Source: Anaerolineales bacterium UBA5797 (GTDB lineage Bacteria > Chloroflexota > Anaerolineae > Anaerolineales > Villigracilaceae). From it: a stretch of 15,390 nt of DNA. Numbering within the stretch: position 1 is the first letter of the stretch; every line of letters begins with the position of its first letter. Location: NCBI GenBank assembly GCA_002418205.1, contig DIDP01000090.1, forward strand, positions 1-15,390, in the 5' to 3' direction. Below, piece after piece: positions 6,803 through 15,221 of this stretch. The position numbers and the translations under genes were made by a program. Below the pieces are notes generated by a model. The model had not been told where the DNA came from. It saw only the letters and a program-made list of their open reading frames with translations, and did no database searches.

Positions 6803-9196
6803 TCAGGCTTGCTTCTTCTTTGTTGTGCGCGGCTTGCCCGGCAATTTCTTCTGTACCGGCACGGGACCCACAGGCACTTCCTTTTTGATCGCATCGTCCA
6901 CTTTGTTGGTTAGTTTGTGGGGGTTGATGTGTTCGATGATCCCGCCGGTATCGCGCATCAGGTCCACCATGTGCTTGACGAGATGGACGTCGAGGTCGGG
7001 CGATTGTTCGTTCCTGCCATCCCACAGGGCGATCAGGCGCACCTTGTCTATGCCGCGGGCGAGGGAGGAATACAGCGCCCAGCGGTTGTTGCGTTCGTAG
7101 GCGTTGTCGTTCTCCTTCGGCAGACCCACCTGGTCGGGCTGATAGAACTCATCCACCAGCGGGTGGTTGCGCATCTTATAGAAGCGCTCCACCCAGTCGT
7201 CCCCGCCCGGGCTGACGAAGTCGCGCACGTAAGCCGCCTCCACCACCGGGAAGTATGCCTGGACGGGAACGCCGCGCTCCACACAGCACTCCACGAATAT
7301 GATCTCACTGCCGGCGTCCATGCCTGTGGTCACAGCCAGGTCGTCCGGTCCGGCATTGTGTTTATCGAGCACGGTCAGGATGGCCTCGCGGATGTCAGCT
7401 TCCTTCTCCGGCGGGAAGTGGCTATCCATTTTTCCGCCGAGGTCGATCATGTAACCCGTGAACAGGAAGATATATCCTTCGCGCTCCCTGTCCTCTTCCG
7501 CCTTCCTCCTGCCGTTCTTTTCGATGGATTCGTCCCCCTCCTGCTTGCGCATGCGGAGCAATTCCTCGGTGATCACCCGGATGCCCGCCTCCACGAACTC
7601 GGACCGCATCGCCAGGGATTGCAGCATTTCCAGTTGCTCGAGCGGGGATTGAAGGTAGAACGTGTTATGGCGTGAAGCGGTCAGCGCCTTGCGGTAGGCC
7701 CGCACCACTTCACTGGCCGTTTTGGCGGTCAGCACCTGCAGTTCAGCCATCGAAGCGAGCGTCCAGTAATCCGCCCTCTCTTCGTCGATGTAGGCTTCCA
7801 ATGCAAAGAGCATCGAGCCGTGCAGGTCGTCGAGGTTCTTGCGCACCCACTCGATCTCGGGGTCCGGGCTTTTGGGGTTTTCGAACTTTTTCGCCAGGTG
7901 GGCGAGAATGTTGGAAAGGGTCAGGGCATTGATGCCCGGATAATAATCGTTCAGGTTGGCCCGGTAACCCTTCATATATGTGTCGATGGCTTTGATCAGC
8001 CAGTGATAGGAATCGAAGGCGGTCTTCAATCTCTTCTCCGGGTCTGCCACCCACTTCCAGGAGTCGACCCACATCTCCTTGTAGATGCGCCCCAGGATGG
8101 AGATCGCCTCGCCGTCGTTTGGATGGTCCGCCAGGATCGCTTCGATCTTGACGATGGCATCGTCCACCTTCCCAAGCCGGTTCAGGTGGAACGCCTCTTC
8201 GCGCCGGAAGAACTGGTTCCGCGGATTGATCTCCAGTCCCTTGCGGTATTGCCCCAGCGCCAGTTCGTAGCGTCCCATGCCTGCCAGCGCCCTGCCTGCC
8301 TCGGCGATCGCCTCCTCCTTGATGAGCGGATTGCTGATCTCCTCCGTCAGCAGCAGGATGTCGCCGATGCGTTTCAGGCGTCGGGCAATGGTGACGCGCT
8401 GTCTCCATTCGTTGTATTCGCGCCAGAAACCGGTGGCGAGCGGCGTGCGCAGGGAACTGCGTTCCGGCTCGGTCAGGCCCGTCAGGATGTTGAAGACCGG
8501 GCTGTGGACTGCATCCGCATCGGACGCCCAGGTATCGCGGGTGACGCGGGCGATGGCGGCTTTGTCCTTTTCTAGGAATTCAGGGTCGGGCACGCCCTCC
8601 GGCGTGATGTGATAGGGGATCGTCCGCACGTTGAAGACATCGAACGGCATGTAGGCGCGTCCCGCCTGGATGTGGACGATGCCGCGCTTGCGGAAGGCAT
8701 GGCGGATGCCCAGCTCGTAGAACACGTTGGCGTTGTCGATGCTCATGTCCACGAGGCACAGGTCGGCGAGCAGGAGTTCCTGGAACATGTCGGTCAGGAT
8801 GTCGCCGCTGGTGGTCTCCTCGTCGGCGCGGAACGCCTCGAAGCCAGCCAGTTCAAGCGTCGGCTTGATAAGCTGTGTGTAGATCGCATTGAAGTCATAG
8901 ATGGACCCGTCCGCGCCCTTCTTCCTGCCGAACGGCATGATCACGAATGCATGCGGTTTCATTTCGGGGCGCAGCGATGAAGACTTTTTCACCGCCTCGT
9001 TTGCGGCGTTCAGGGTCTTCGTTTCGGCTGTCGTCTTTTGGGGTTCCTCGACCGGTTTTACAGCGGCAGACGGTTCCTGCGTTCCATCATCCTTTTTTGT
9101 TTCTGGCGCGGTTGGTTGCATGGACGGCTCATCCTTCCTGTTGAATCCGAACAGGCTCTGCAAGCCTGCGGCGAAACTGTTCTTATCCTTTGACAT
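6803..9196 (-). CDS. Deoxyribohydrolase-like - TPR-S - SLOG-like signalling protein
   Basis: This 797-residue cytoplasmic protein starts with a charged, low-complexity region (1-78). A TIR-related deoxyribosyltransferase/DRHyd-type domain follows (about 80-215), with FVIMPFG (84-90), FRADEE (122-127) and NANVFYELGIRHA (155-167), where E161 is the likely catalytic acid. Such domains are predicted to cleave nucleotides or NAD. The middle (about 255-570) is helical TPR-like repeats of the TRAFs-binding/DUF4071 (TPR-S) type, e.g. GRYELALGQYRKGLEINPRN. The C-terminal region (about 574-760) looks like a SLOG/Rossmann ligand-sensing domain (FLFTGYMIDLGG and TGMDAGSEIIFVECCVERG). A basic tail ends the protein. 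This order is the one proposed as the bacterial ancestor of the animal ASK signalosome core. Its start overlaps the SLATT gene by 14 bp. Lacking a strong Shine-Dalgarno, it is probably translationally coupled. Confidence 0.85.
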   Translation of the reverse strand: MSKDKNSFAAGLQSLFGFNRKDEPSMQPTAPETKKDDGTQEPSAAVKPVEEPQKTTAETKTLNAANEAVKKSSSLRPEMKPHAFVIMPFGRKKGADGSIYDFNAIYTQLIKPTLELAGFEAFRADEETTSGDILTDMFQELLLADLCLVDMSIDNANVFYELGIRHAFRKRGIVHIQAGRAYMPFDVFNVRTIPYHITPEGVPDPEFLEKDKAAIARVTRDTWASDADAVHSPVFNILTGLTEPERSSLRTPLATGFWREYNEWRQRVTIARRLKRIGDILLLTEEISNPLIKEEAIAEAGRALAGMGRYELALGQYRKGLEINPRNQFFRREEAFHLNRLGKVDDAIVKIEAILADHPNDGEAISILGRIYKEMWVDSWKWVADPEKRLKTAFDSYHWLIKAIDTYMKGYRANLNDYYPGINALTLSNILAHLAKKFENPKSPDPEIEWVRKNLDDLHGSMLFALEAYIDEERADYWTLASMAELQVLTAKTASEVVRAYRKALTASRHNTFYLQSPLEQLEMLQSLAMRSEFVEAGIRVITEELLRMRKQEGDESIEKNGRRKAEEDREREGYIFLFTGYMIDLGGKMDSHFPPEKEADIREAILTVLDKHNAGPDDLAVTTGMDAGSEIIFVECCVERGVPVQAYFPVVEAAYVRDFVSPGGDDWVERFYKMRNHPLVDEFYQPDQVGLPKENDNAYERNNRWALYSSLARGIDKVRLIALWDGRNEQSPDLDVHLVKHMVDLMRDTGGIIEHINPHKLTNKVDDAIKKEVPVGPVPVQKKLPGKPRTTKKKQA

Positions 9197-10556
9197 CGTT
9201 CGTCTTCGGGTAGCGGGCGAGGATGGCGTTCAGTTCCTCCTTGGACGTATCCCGGCCGATCTCCACGTGGGCGAATTCCTGTGCGATCCCAGCCAGCGCA
9301 GACTTGAAGGACGACGCCCTTTCCATGACTTCCCCTGCGGTTTCGAGCATGGCTTTGCGCATCGCCTCCAGTTCCTGCTGGACCAGTTCGGAGGAGGCCT
9401 CCTCCGCAAGCGACCCGAGCGCCGCCTTGAAGTTCTCCTCCACTTTTTCTTCCGTCGCGGTGAGCGATTGCCTGGCATGGTCCACGATACTATCCGCCAT
9501 GGCTTGTTTTGCGCGTTCAGCGGATTCGATGGATTCCCTGACCACGCGGTTGATCAATCCCGCTTCTTCCTCGAGGTCGGCATCCTTCAACGCCTCCTGC
9601 TGTGACTTGATGTATTCCATGTTCTGCGCCCACAGCACTTCTTCGGCGCTCTTGACCATGCGATAGAACTCGCCGTCGTTGCGTTCCTCCGGCTCGAGGT
9701 TCAGCCAGTGGTCGTAGATCACCGACAGCTCGACGATCACCTTGCTGTAATTCCTGACGATGGCATCGATGTTGCGCAGTTCCTGCCAGCCCAGGAAAGC
9801 CGCCGTCAGCGAGGCGGTCAACGCGACCCACAGGCTGAACGCGCCGCCCAGCGCCGCAAGGAATGCGCCGACCACGCCGGAGGCGATGATGAGCACCTGC
9901 AGGCGGATCCGTTCCGTTTGATATTCCCTGACTTCCTTCCGGTGCCATGCCAGTTGGTTCTCGACGCGATATTTGAAATATTCGTCTCCCGTCAGGTCGT
10001 CATAGCCGAGATCGCTGGTCGGGTCGTCGGGAAAATATCGCGAATGGAACTCTCCGTTATACGGCTTGAAGACCAGTTCACTGCCCATGCTCCTGAACAA
10101 CTGGCGCTGGATCTCAGCCAGCCGCTTTTCGAGATAGGCGCGGCGGTTCTTCCTCTTCTGCAGGATGGTGCGGAAGAAATAGATCTCCTTCAGGATCTCC
10201 TCGGCGCCTGCACGCGTGATCAGCCAGTCGCCCGTGGAATAGAACATCTTGGTGAACGCCGCCAGACCGGACCCGATGAGGGGGGTGAGGATCAGCAACC
10301 AGCGGATGCCCAGACCCGGCAGCCCCGATCCCTGCGGATAGAGTTGGGACAGGATCGCGAACAACGTCGCCAGCACCGCAAGGATGCCGATCCAGCGGCG
10401 CATTCGCAGATGCGATTTGGAGCGGGCAAGGGAGGTTGTATCCAGTTCGGAGAAACGTGCCCATGCGATCTGTAAAATGGGGATCGTGCGCGGTGCTTCG
10501 GTTTCCATGACGGGTTCCTCCATGTTTGACTTGGGTGTGCGTTCAGACGGTTTCAT
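9183..10556 (-). CDS. Double SLATT (DUF4231) membrane protein
   Basis: This 457-residue integral membrane protein contains two SLATT-type units. The first has helices at about 55-73 and 86-103 followed by GDWLITRAGAEEILKEIYFF; the second (EYFKYRVENQLAWHRKEVRE) has helices at about 220-237 and 240-257 followed by SVIYDHWLNLEPEERNDGEF. SLATT proteins are predicted pore-forming effectors regulated by nucleotide-linked sensors such as SLOG and SMODS. The last third (about 320-430) is acidic and helical, likely a coiled coil and possible contact surface for a partner. The ATG at 10556 is chosen over 10580 because GGAAGAGGAA precedes it and it forms an ATGA overlap with the TIR-WD40 stop. Two SLATT units in one chain is unusual in my experience. 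Confidence 0.87.
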   Translation of the reverse strand: MKPSERTPKSNMEEPVMETEAPRTIPILQIAWARFSELDTTSLARSKSHLRMRRWIGILAVLATLFAILSQLYPQGSGLPGLGIRWLLILTPLIGSGLAAFTKMFYSTGDWLITRAGAEEILKEIYFFRTILQKRKNRRAYLEKRLAEIQRQLFRSMGSELVFKPYNGEFHSRYFPDDPTSDLGYDDLTGDEYFKYRVENQLAWHRKEVREYQTERIRLQVLIIASGVVGAFLAALGGAFSLWVALTASLTAAFLGWQELRNIDAIVRNYSKVIVELSVIYDHWLNLEPEERNDGEFYRMVKSAEEVLWAQNMEYIKSQQEALKDADLEEEAGLINRVVRESIESAERAKQAMADSIVDHARQSLTATEEKVEENFKAALGSLAEEASSELVQQELEAMRKAMLETAGEVMERASSFKSALAGIAQEFAHVEIGRDTSKEELNAILARYPKTNDVKG

Positions 10557-13500
10557 TTTTCCTCTTCCAGACCGGGACATGTCGAATGATAGTCTTCATT
10601 TGCGAAATAGGTTTTCCAGTCTTCCAGGCTGAGATTTGTCAGCAGATGCTTGCATGCAAACGGGATCAATTGGTCCCTCGGCACGAGCGCAAGACTCTGG
10701 ATGTCCCAGAGCCGGACGATCTTGCGCGCTACGGTGAACAGCTGCGATCCATCCGTCGAGAACGAAACGGAAGTAACCGGGTTATTCCCATGCCGGATGC
10801 GGGTCATCTCCTGGGTCGTGGCGATGTCCCAAAGATAGGCGAACCCCGTGGAGCCTCCCCCCGCCAGCCATTTGCCATCCGGGCTGAATGCCAGCGAACG
10901 GGCATATCCATTGAGGTACAGGATGTCGCCTGCTTTCGTGAATTTCGTCCCCGCGATGCTCCACAAAATGACGGAGCCTTCCGAATTGCCCGTTGCCAGG
11001 AATTTCCCATTCGGGCTGAATGCCAGGCTGCTGATGTCGCCCGCCTGCGGCAGTTCGGCGACCTCTTCGCGGGTATCCGCGTTCCAGACCTTCGTCCTGC
11101 CGTTCAGCCCTGCCGCCACCCAGGCCTCGGTTGGGCTGGCAACCATGGCATAGACCTTTTCGGAATTATCCAGGCTGAACTGCCGTTCGCCGGATGGGAC
11201 GCTCCAAAACCAGAGCAGACCGTTCACCCCGGAGGTGATGACCATCGAACTGTCCCGCGTGAACGAGACGGCGGTCACTTCGCCTCCATGCTCCAGCGGG
11301 ATCTGGTCTCCGCCATCGATGCCGACCAGCGTCCCGCGGTTCTTCTGCGTGTCCTCGCTGTCATATTCGACCACCGCGACCCATTGCGAGTCGGGGCTGA
11401 TGGCGGTGTCGTACGTCAGGCTTTCGGTGGTGGCGATGATCTCGCCTTCAGTCCCATTTTTGAGGTCGCCCACCTGAGCCGCAGGGATCTTCCAGATGTG
11501 GTAGTCGTCTGCGTTGACGATCAACGATTCGCCGGAGGGCGTGAAGTCCGCCTCACGGACGAACTCCGTGAACTCGATGTAACTGGCGCGCGTCTTGAGC
11601 GAGGAAATATCCCAGATGCCCACGTTTCCATCTTCGTCGGCGGTGACGATCCGTGAATTGTCCTCATTGAAAGAGATCGCCGAACCGTTGGAATCCAGCG
11701 GGATCTCGAGCAGTTGAACGCCCGAGACCGAATCCCAGATGCGGACGACCTGATCGTAGCCGGTCGAAGCGATCCACTGTCCATCCGAACTGACGATCAC
11801 CTTTTGGGCGAAATGCGTGTGCGACATGCGGAAGCGTTCCGTGCCCGTGCCCGAGTCGGTGGTGTTCACCACCCGGATGATGTTGTCGTCGGAGGCGGTC
11901 GCGTACCAGGAGGGGTCGGGACCGAACGCCACGCCTTCCACCCAATCCTGATGATAGACCACGTGCTGTAAAGTCCCATCCCGTTTTGTGATGCGGGCGA
12001 TGCTGTCGCCGCCGCCCGATGCGAGCCAGAGGTTATCCGGGCTCCAGGCGAGCACAAGGTAGGAGCTTCGTTCGTGTCTGGGTCCGTTATAGAAGAAGTT
12101 GTTCCGCGCCTGCCAGAACCGCACCTGCCCATTCTGCAGACCGAACGCCAGGATATCGCCGTTGGGGGAGAACTTTACGGTCTTGACCCCGTCTGCCTGT
12201 GGGACGTCCACAGGTTTCAGGTCCGGTTTGTTGAGGTAATACAGCGTGAGGAAATCGTCCTCCCTGGCGATGGCGACGACCGATTCGCTCACGTCCAGGT
12301 CGAGGACCGCGCCGGGGAATGTCAGTTCTTCGACGAGCGCTCCATCCTCGGCATTCCAGAACTTTACGGTTTGATCCGCGCTGGCAGTGACCAGGTATTT
12401 GCCATCCTTCGTGAAGATTGCATCGTTCACGTCATTCTCGTGAGGGATGCAATACACGACCGTTCCATCGTCGGCGCGATAGACGCAGGCTTGATTGACC
12501 GCCTCCTCGTCCGCCGGGTCGGTATTATTGCCCGTGACGAAATATTGATGATCGGGCGACCATTCGATGTTCCAGATCGCCCCGTCCTGTTTCATGTGTG
12601 CCACAGGGACCGCCAGCAGGCTGGCGTTCATGCGGATCAGGTTCTCAGCCTGAAAGGTGGGGTTGAGGTTGTAGGATTCGATCGCCAGGATGGTGCTGGT
12701 ATCCAGTTCACCGGCGCGGCTTTGCAGGGTTTGGGCTTGCGCCGCGCTCCGCTCTGCATTGGCGATGAGGGTCTTGTTCTTGGCAATGGTCTCGTTCTCG
12801 ACGGCGATGGCTCTCTGGGTGGCGGCGATCTGTTCGTTGGCGATTGCCGTCGCTCTGCTGGATACCGCGGTTGCCCGGCTTTCCTCGGCGGCAACCCTTT
12901 GTTCGTTTGCCTGGTTGCGGGCGATCAAAGCGAACACCCCAAAGACCAGCGCCGCCACCACCAACAGCGACATGGTGATCGTCAGCCTGCGCTGGTTGCG
13001 GGTGGCGATGACGCGGCTGGCGCTGATGTATTCCGCCTGCAGGGGCAGCACCTGGCGGTTCTCCATGCCGGAGGCTCCCGCCATCCATTTTTCGGCTTCC
13101 TCCAATTCCGCGCCGTTCAGCAGGAAACTGTTGTTCCTGTTCCTGCCCTCCCATTCGCGCGCCTGCCCCAGGATCTGGGTGTGCTTTTTGACCCAGTCGA
13201 GATCGGTGTTGATCGCTTCGATCAATCGGGGCAGGGTGTCGTCGAAGTTGTCGTCCTTGCGCAGATAGACCCAGTTGGTGGCGGCGAGTTTTTCGTGCAT
13301 GGTCGAGCCTTTGGTCGGCTCGCGGTACAGGATGGGGATCAACTTCTTATTTAACTGGAGTCCCAGTAGAAGTTCATCGGCGCAGACCTTCGATTTCAGG
13401 GAGTCCGGGCTGATGACGAAGATAAAGGCGTCGCTGTTTTGGATGGCTTCGGAGATGGTCGCCATCCAGTCGGAGGCAAGTTCGATGCCCTCCCAGTCCA

Positions 13501-13618
13501 CCCAGGCATGGACACCCGCATTGTCCAACGCCTCGTTCAGTTTTTGGACGAACCCCTTATCCTTGCGCGAATAGGAGATGAATACGCTTCCAACCGGACC
13601 CTGGATTGGTTCCGCCAT
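10553..13618 (-). CDS. TIR - transmembrane - WD40 receptor-like protein
   Basis: This 1021-residue protein has an N-terminal TIR domain (about 9-135): SVFISYSRKDKGFV, AWVDWEGIELASDW and DAFIFVISPDSL, with SKVCADE giving the SxxCxxE arrangement (C79, catalytic E82). Intact TIR enzymes hydrolyse NAD or make cyclic ADP-ribose derivatives. A helical linker leads to one membrane helix (about 212-234), then an Ala/Glu-rich coiled coil (about 236-305). From about 340 to 975 I count roughly 15 WD40-like blades (e.g. LAFSPDGKWLAGGG, LWDIATT), enough for two seven-bladed propellers. The C-terminus (ACKHLLTNLSLEDW...TCPGL) is a tail often seen on bacterial WD40 signalling proteins. The ATG at 13618 follows AGGGATC. 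One membrane helix puts TIR and propeller on opposite sides unless the helix is not inserted. Confidence 0.92.
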   Translation of the reverse strand: MAEPIQGPVGSVFISYSRKDKGFVQKLNEALDNAGVHAWVDWEGIELASDWMATISEAIQNSDAFIFVISPDSLKSKVCADELLLGLQLNKKLIPILYREPTKGSTMHEKLAATNWVYLRKDDNFDDTLPRLIEAINTDLDWVKKHTQILGQAREWEGRNRNNSFLLNGAELEEAEKWMAGASGMENRQVLPLQAEYISASRVIATRNQRRLTITMSLLVVAALVFGVFALIARNQANEQRVAAEESRATAVSSRATAIANEQIAATQRAIAVENETIAKNKTLIANAERSAAQAQTLQSRAGELDTSTILAIESYNLNPTFQAENLIRMNASLLAVPVAHMKQDGAIWNIEWSPDHQYFVTGNNTDPADEEAVNQACVYRADDGTVVYCIPHENDVNDAIFTKDGKYLVTASADQTVKFWNAEDGALVEELTFPGAVLDLDVSESVVAIAREDDFLTLYYLNKPDLKPVDVPQADGVKTVKFSPNGDILAFGLQNGQVRFWQARNNFFYNGPRHERSSYLVLAWSPDNLWLASGGGDSIARITKRDGTLQHVVYHQDWVEGVAFGPDPSWYATASDDNIIRVVNTTDSGTGTERFRMSHTHFAQKVIVSSDGQWIASTGYDQVVRIWDSVSGVQLLEIPLDSNGSAISFNEDNSRIVTADEDGNVGIWDISSLKTRASYIEFTEFVREADFTPSGESLIVNADDYHIWKIPAAQVGDLKNGTEGEIIATTESLTYDTAISPDSQWVAVVEYDSEDTQKNRGTLVGIDGGDQIPLEHGGEVTAVSFTRDSSMVITSGVNGLLWFWSVPSGERQFSLDNSEKVYAMVASPTEAWVAAGLNGRTKVWNADTREEVAELPQAGDISSLAFSPNGKFLATGNSEGSVILWSIAGTKFTKAGDILYLNGYARSLAFSPDGKWLAGGGSTGFAYLWDIATTQEMTRIRHGNNPVTSVSFSTDGSQLFTVARKIVRLWDIQSLALVPRDQLIPFACKHLLTNLSLEDWKTYFANEDYHSTCPGLEEEK

Positions 13619-13630
13619 GTGATCCCTGAT

Positions 13631-15061
13631 CTATCTGCCGACAAACCACGCGGCAACATAACCTTCGACGCCCGCCGCGTCCCTGACCTTGAGCCATTGG
13701 TTGTTGGCGCCGATCTTGGCTTCGCCGCCGGGCTCGTTGACCGTCAACTCTTCGCCCAACGGCAGCCAGCGGATCAGGGTCGAATCGCTCACAATGGGTT
13801 GCTTGCGGAATGCCACCGCCTGCATCGTCGCTTTGACCTTTGTCGCTCCGCCGGTCAGCGCTGCGGCTGGAGCAGAGGCGGCGGTTTGTTGAACTGTGGA
13901 GCCGCCCGCATAGTTGACGTACCAGGCGGCGACAAAGCCCTCCTTGTTTTGCTGGTCGCGCACTTTGAGCCATTTGCCCATCACGCCGACCTTTTCGATG
14001 GCGAAGCTGGGCGGATCGAGCGAGACCAGTTTCTCGGTGACCGGGATGCGCCGGATGAGCGTTTCGGGCGCGATCTCGGGTCTCGAACGGAAGGCAAGTT
14101 CCTCGGTGGGGATGAATACCATGGCGCCGGCAGGCAGCGGCTTGGGGGGCGCGGCGGGAACAGCCGGGGCTGGGGTGGTGGTGGTCGAAATGGAAGCAGG
14201 CTTGTCCTGAGCGGAGCCGAAGGGCTTGGGGGCGGCAGGAGCCGGAGCACCGCCTTTTATATCCGAGACGTACCAGGCGGCAACGTATCCCTGATCGCCG
14301 GTCGGGTCCTGCACGTTGATCCACTGGCCGTTGACGCCGATCTTGGCTTTGGCGGTGGTCCGGGGTTCGAGGCAGATCAATTCGGTGCCCATGACCATGC
14401 GCTTCCAGAGAAAACCGCCAATGGAGGGTTCGGCGCGCAGGGCGAGGTCGTCCTCGGCGGCATACAGCATGAACTTGTCGGCGGGGGCGGGGACTTTGGT
14501 CATCTTGGGAGGCTCGGGCGGGGCGGCGCTGTAGGAATCGAACCACAGCACCGCGCTGATCTCTTTTGCGAGCGTTGCGCCGTTGTATTTGTAGCGGGCG
14601 GTCAACAAGACTTCCTTGTCGGGACCATCGCCGCCGTATTTGTACGGGTCATACAGGGTGTAGTCGTCGCCCTTCTTTTCCTTGACGAGGACGAAGTGGG
14701 TCTGGATGCCCGCCTGTTTGTTCCAGTCCACCTGCAGGATGACCGGCTTGCCCGCCGCGACCGCCGCGTCGATCTGGGCGATGGGGGCGGGGGAGTTTTC
14801 GCAGGGCTGCATATCGCGATAGGCGCAGTTGGGCCACACGAACGGCAGGACGCTGGGGATAAAAAATGCTCCCTGAAAACCGCCAGCCTTTTTCATCTTT
14901 TCGTTGACGGTTTCGGGAGTCTCGTTGTAGCCGATGCCGTTCAGCATCATGGTTGCGGAGGTGAGCAGGCAGCCCCAGCCGCCGATGGTTTCGGATGAAT
15001 TCCCAAGTTTGGTGTTCTTCCACTTCTCGTCGTTCTGATAAAGGTTCTGGGTCTTGAACAT
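13631..15061 (-). CDS. C39-like papain-fold peptidase with three SH3-like domains
   Basis: This 476-residue protein begins with a peptidase C39-like domain (1-175). LYQNDEKW supplies the oxyanion glutamine (Q9), GGWGCLLTSATMML the nucleophile (C31), QTHFVLV the histidine (H122) and LYDPYKYGG the aspartate (D138), a complete set. Three bacterial SH3-like domains follow (about 198-268, 314-386 and 410-476), each ending in a GYVAAWYV-type strand. The linkers are Pro/Ala/Thr-rich. No signal peptide or membrane segment is visible, although this architecture is often secreted. AGGAGG lies 8 nt before the ATG at 15061. It is first in the operon, 12 bp before the TIR-WD40 gene, so it may process an operon partner or itself; that is inference. 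A bacteriocin-type transporter partner is absent. Confidence 0.85.
   Translation of the reverse strand: MFKTQNLYQNDEKWKNTKLGNSSETIGGWGCLLTSATMMLNGIGYNETPETVNEKMKKAGGFQGAFFIPSVLPFVWPNCAYRDMQPCENSPAPIAQIDAAVAAGKPVILQVDWNKQAGIQTHFVLVKEKKGDDYTLYDPYKYGGDGPDKEVLLTARYKYNGATLAKEISAVLWFDSYSAAPPEPPKMTKVPAPADKFMLYAAEDDLALRAEPSIGGFLWKRMVMGTELICLEPRTTAKAKIGVNGQWINVQDPTGDQGYVAAWYVSDIKGGAPAPAAPKPFGSAQDKPASISTTTTPAPAVPAAPPKPLPAGAMVFIPTEELAFRSRPEIAPETLIRRIPVTEKLVSLDPPSFAIEKVGVMGKWLKVRDQQNKEGFVAAWYVNYAGGSTVQQTAASAPAAALTGGATKVKATMQAVAFRKQPIVSDSTLIRWLPLGEELTVNEPGGEAKIGANNQWLKVRDAAGVEGYVAAWFVGR
14199..14226. repeat. Interspersed GAGCGGAGCCGAAGGG-type repeat inside a gene
   Basis: CTTGTCCTGAGCGGAGCCGA followed by AGGG is a form of a short dispersed palindromic repeat I associate with Chloroflexota and other high-GC genomes. 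Here it lies in frame in the linker between the first and second SH3-like domains of the peptidase and encodes FGSAQDKP (residues 281-288). Confidence 0.6.
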
Positions 15062-15164
15062 GACCTGCCTCCTCCTGAGTTGGCTGGATTTCCGAGCGGT
15101 GGTACTTTGATCCGGTATTCGCCTGATTTTACTCCAATTTGAAAGTTCCCCCCGGAGGTTTCTG

Positions 15165-15212
15165 TGAGGTTGGGGGTGGTTGGGGAGTTGGTGGTGGTTG
15201 GTGGTTGACGGT
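15165..15212. repeat. G-rich low-complexity tract (GGTTGGTGG-like)
   Basis: Runs such as GGTTGGGGGTGGTTGGGG and GGTGGTGGTTGGTGGTT on the plus strand become CCAACCACC repeats in the operon leader RNA. The plus (template) strand could form two-tetrad G-quadruplexes. No coding signal is seen. Confidence 0.6.
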
Positions 15213-15221
15213 GGGCAGAGG

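Noticed and set aside
10553..10580. ATG at 10580 as start of the SLATT protein
   Set aside because: No ribosome-binding site precedes it, whereas the ATG at 10556 has GGAAGAGGAA upstream and forms an ATGA overlap with the preceding stop.
12074..13354. Plus-strand open frame of 426 codons opposite the TIR-WD40 gene
   Set aside because: Antisense to a well-supported TIR, membrane-helix and WD40 reading frame; no recognisable domain of its own.
13439..14998. Long plus-strand open frame of 519 codons opposite the peptidase and TIR genes
   Set aside because: It is antisense to genes with clear catalytic motifs, spans two of them, and its composition reflects the complementary codons of high-GC genes.
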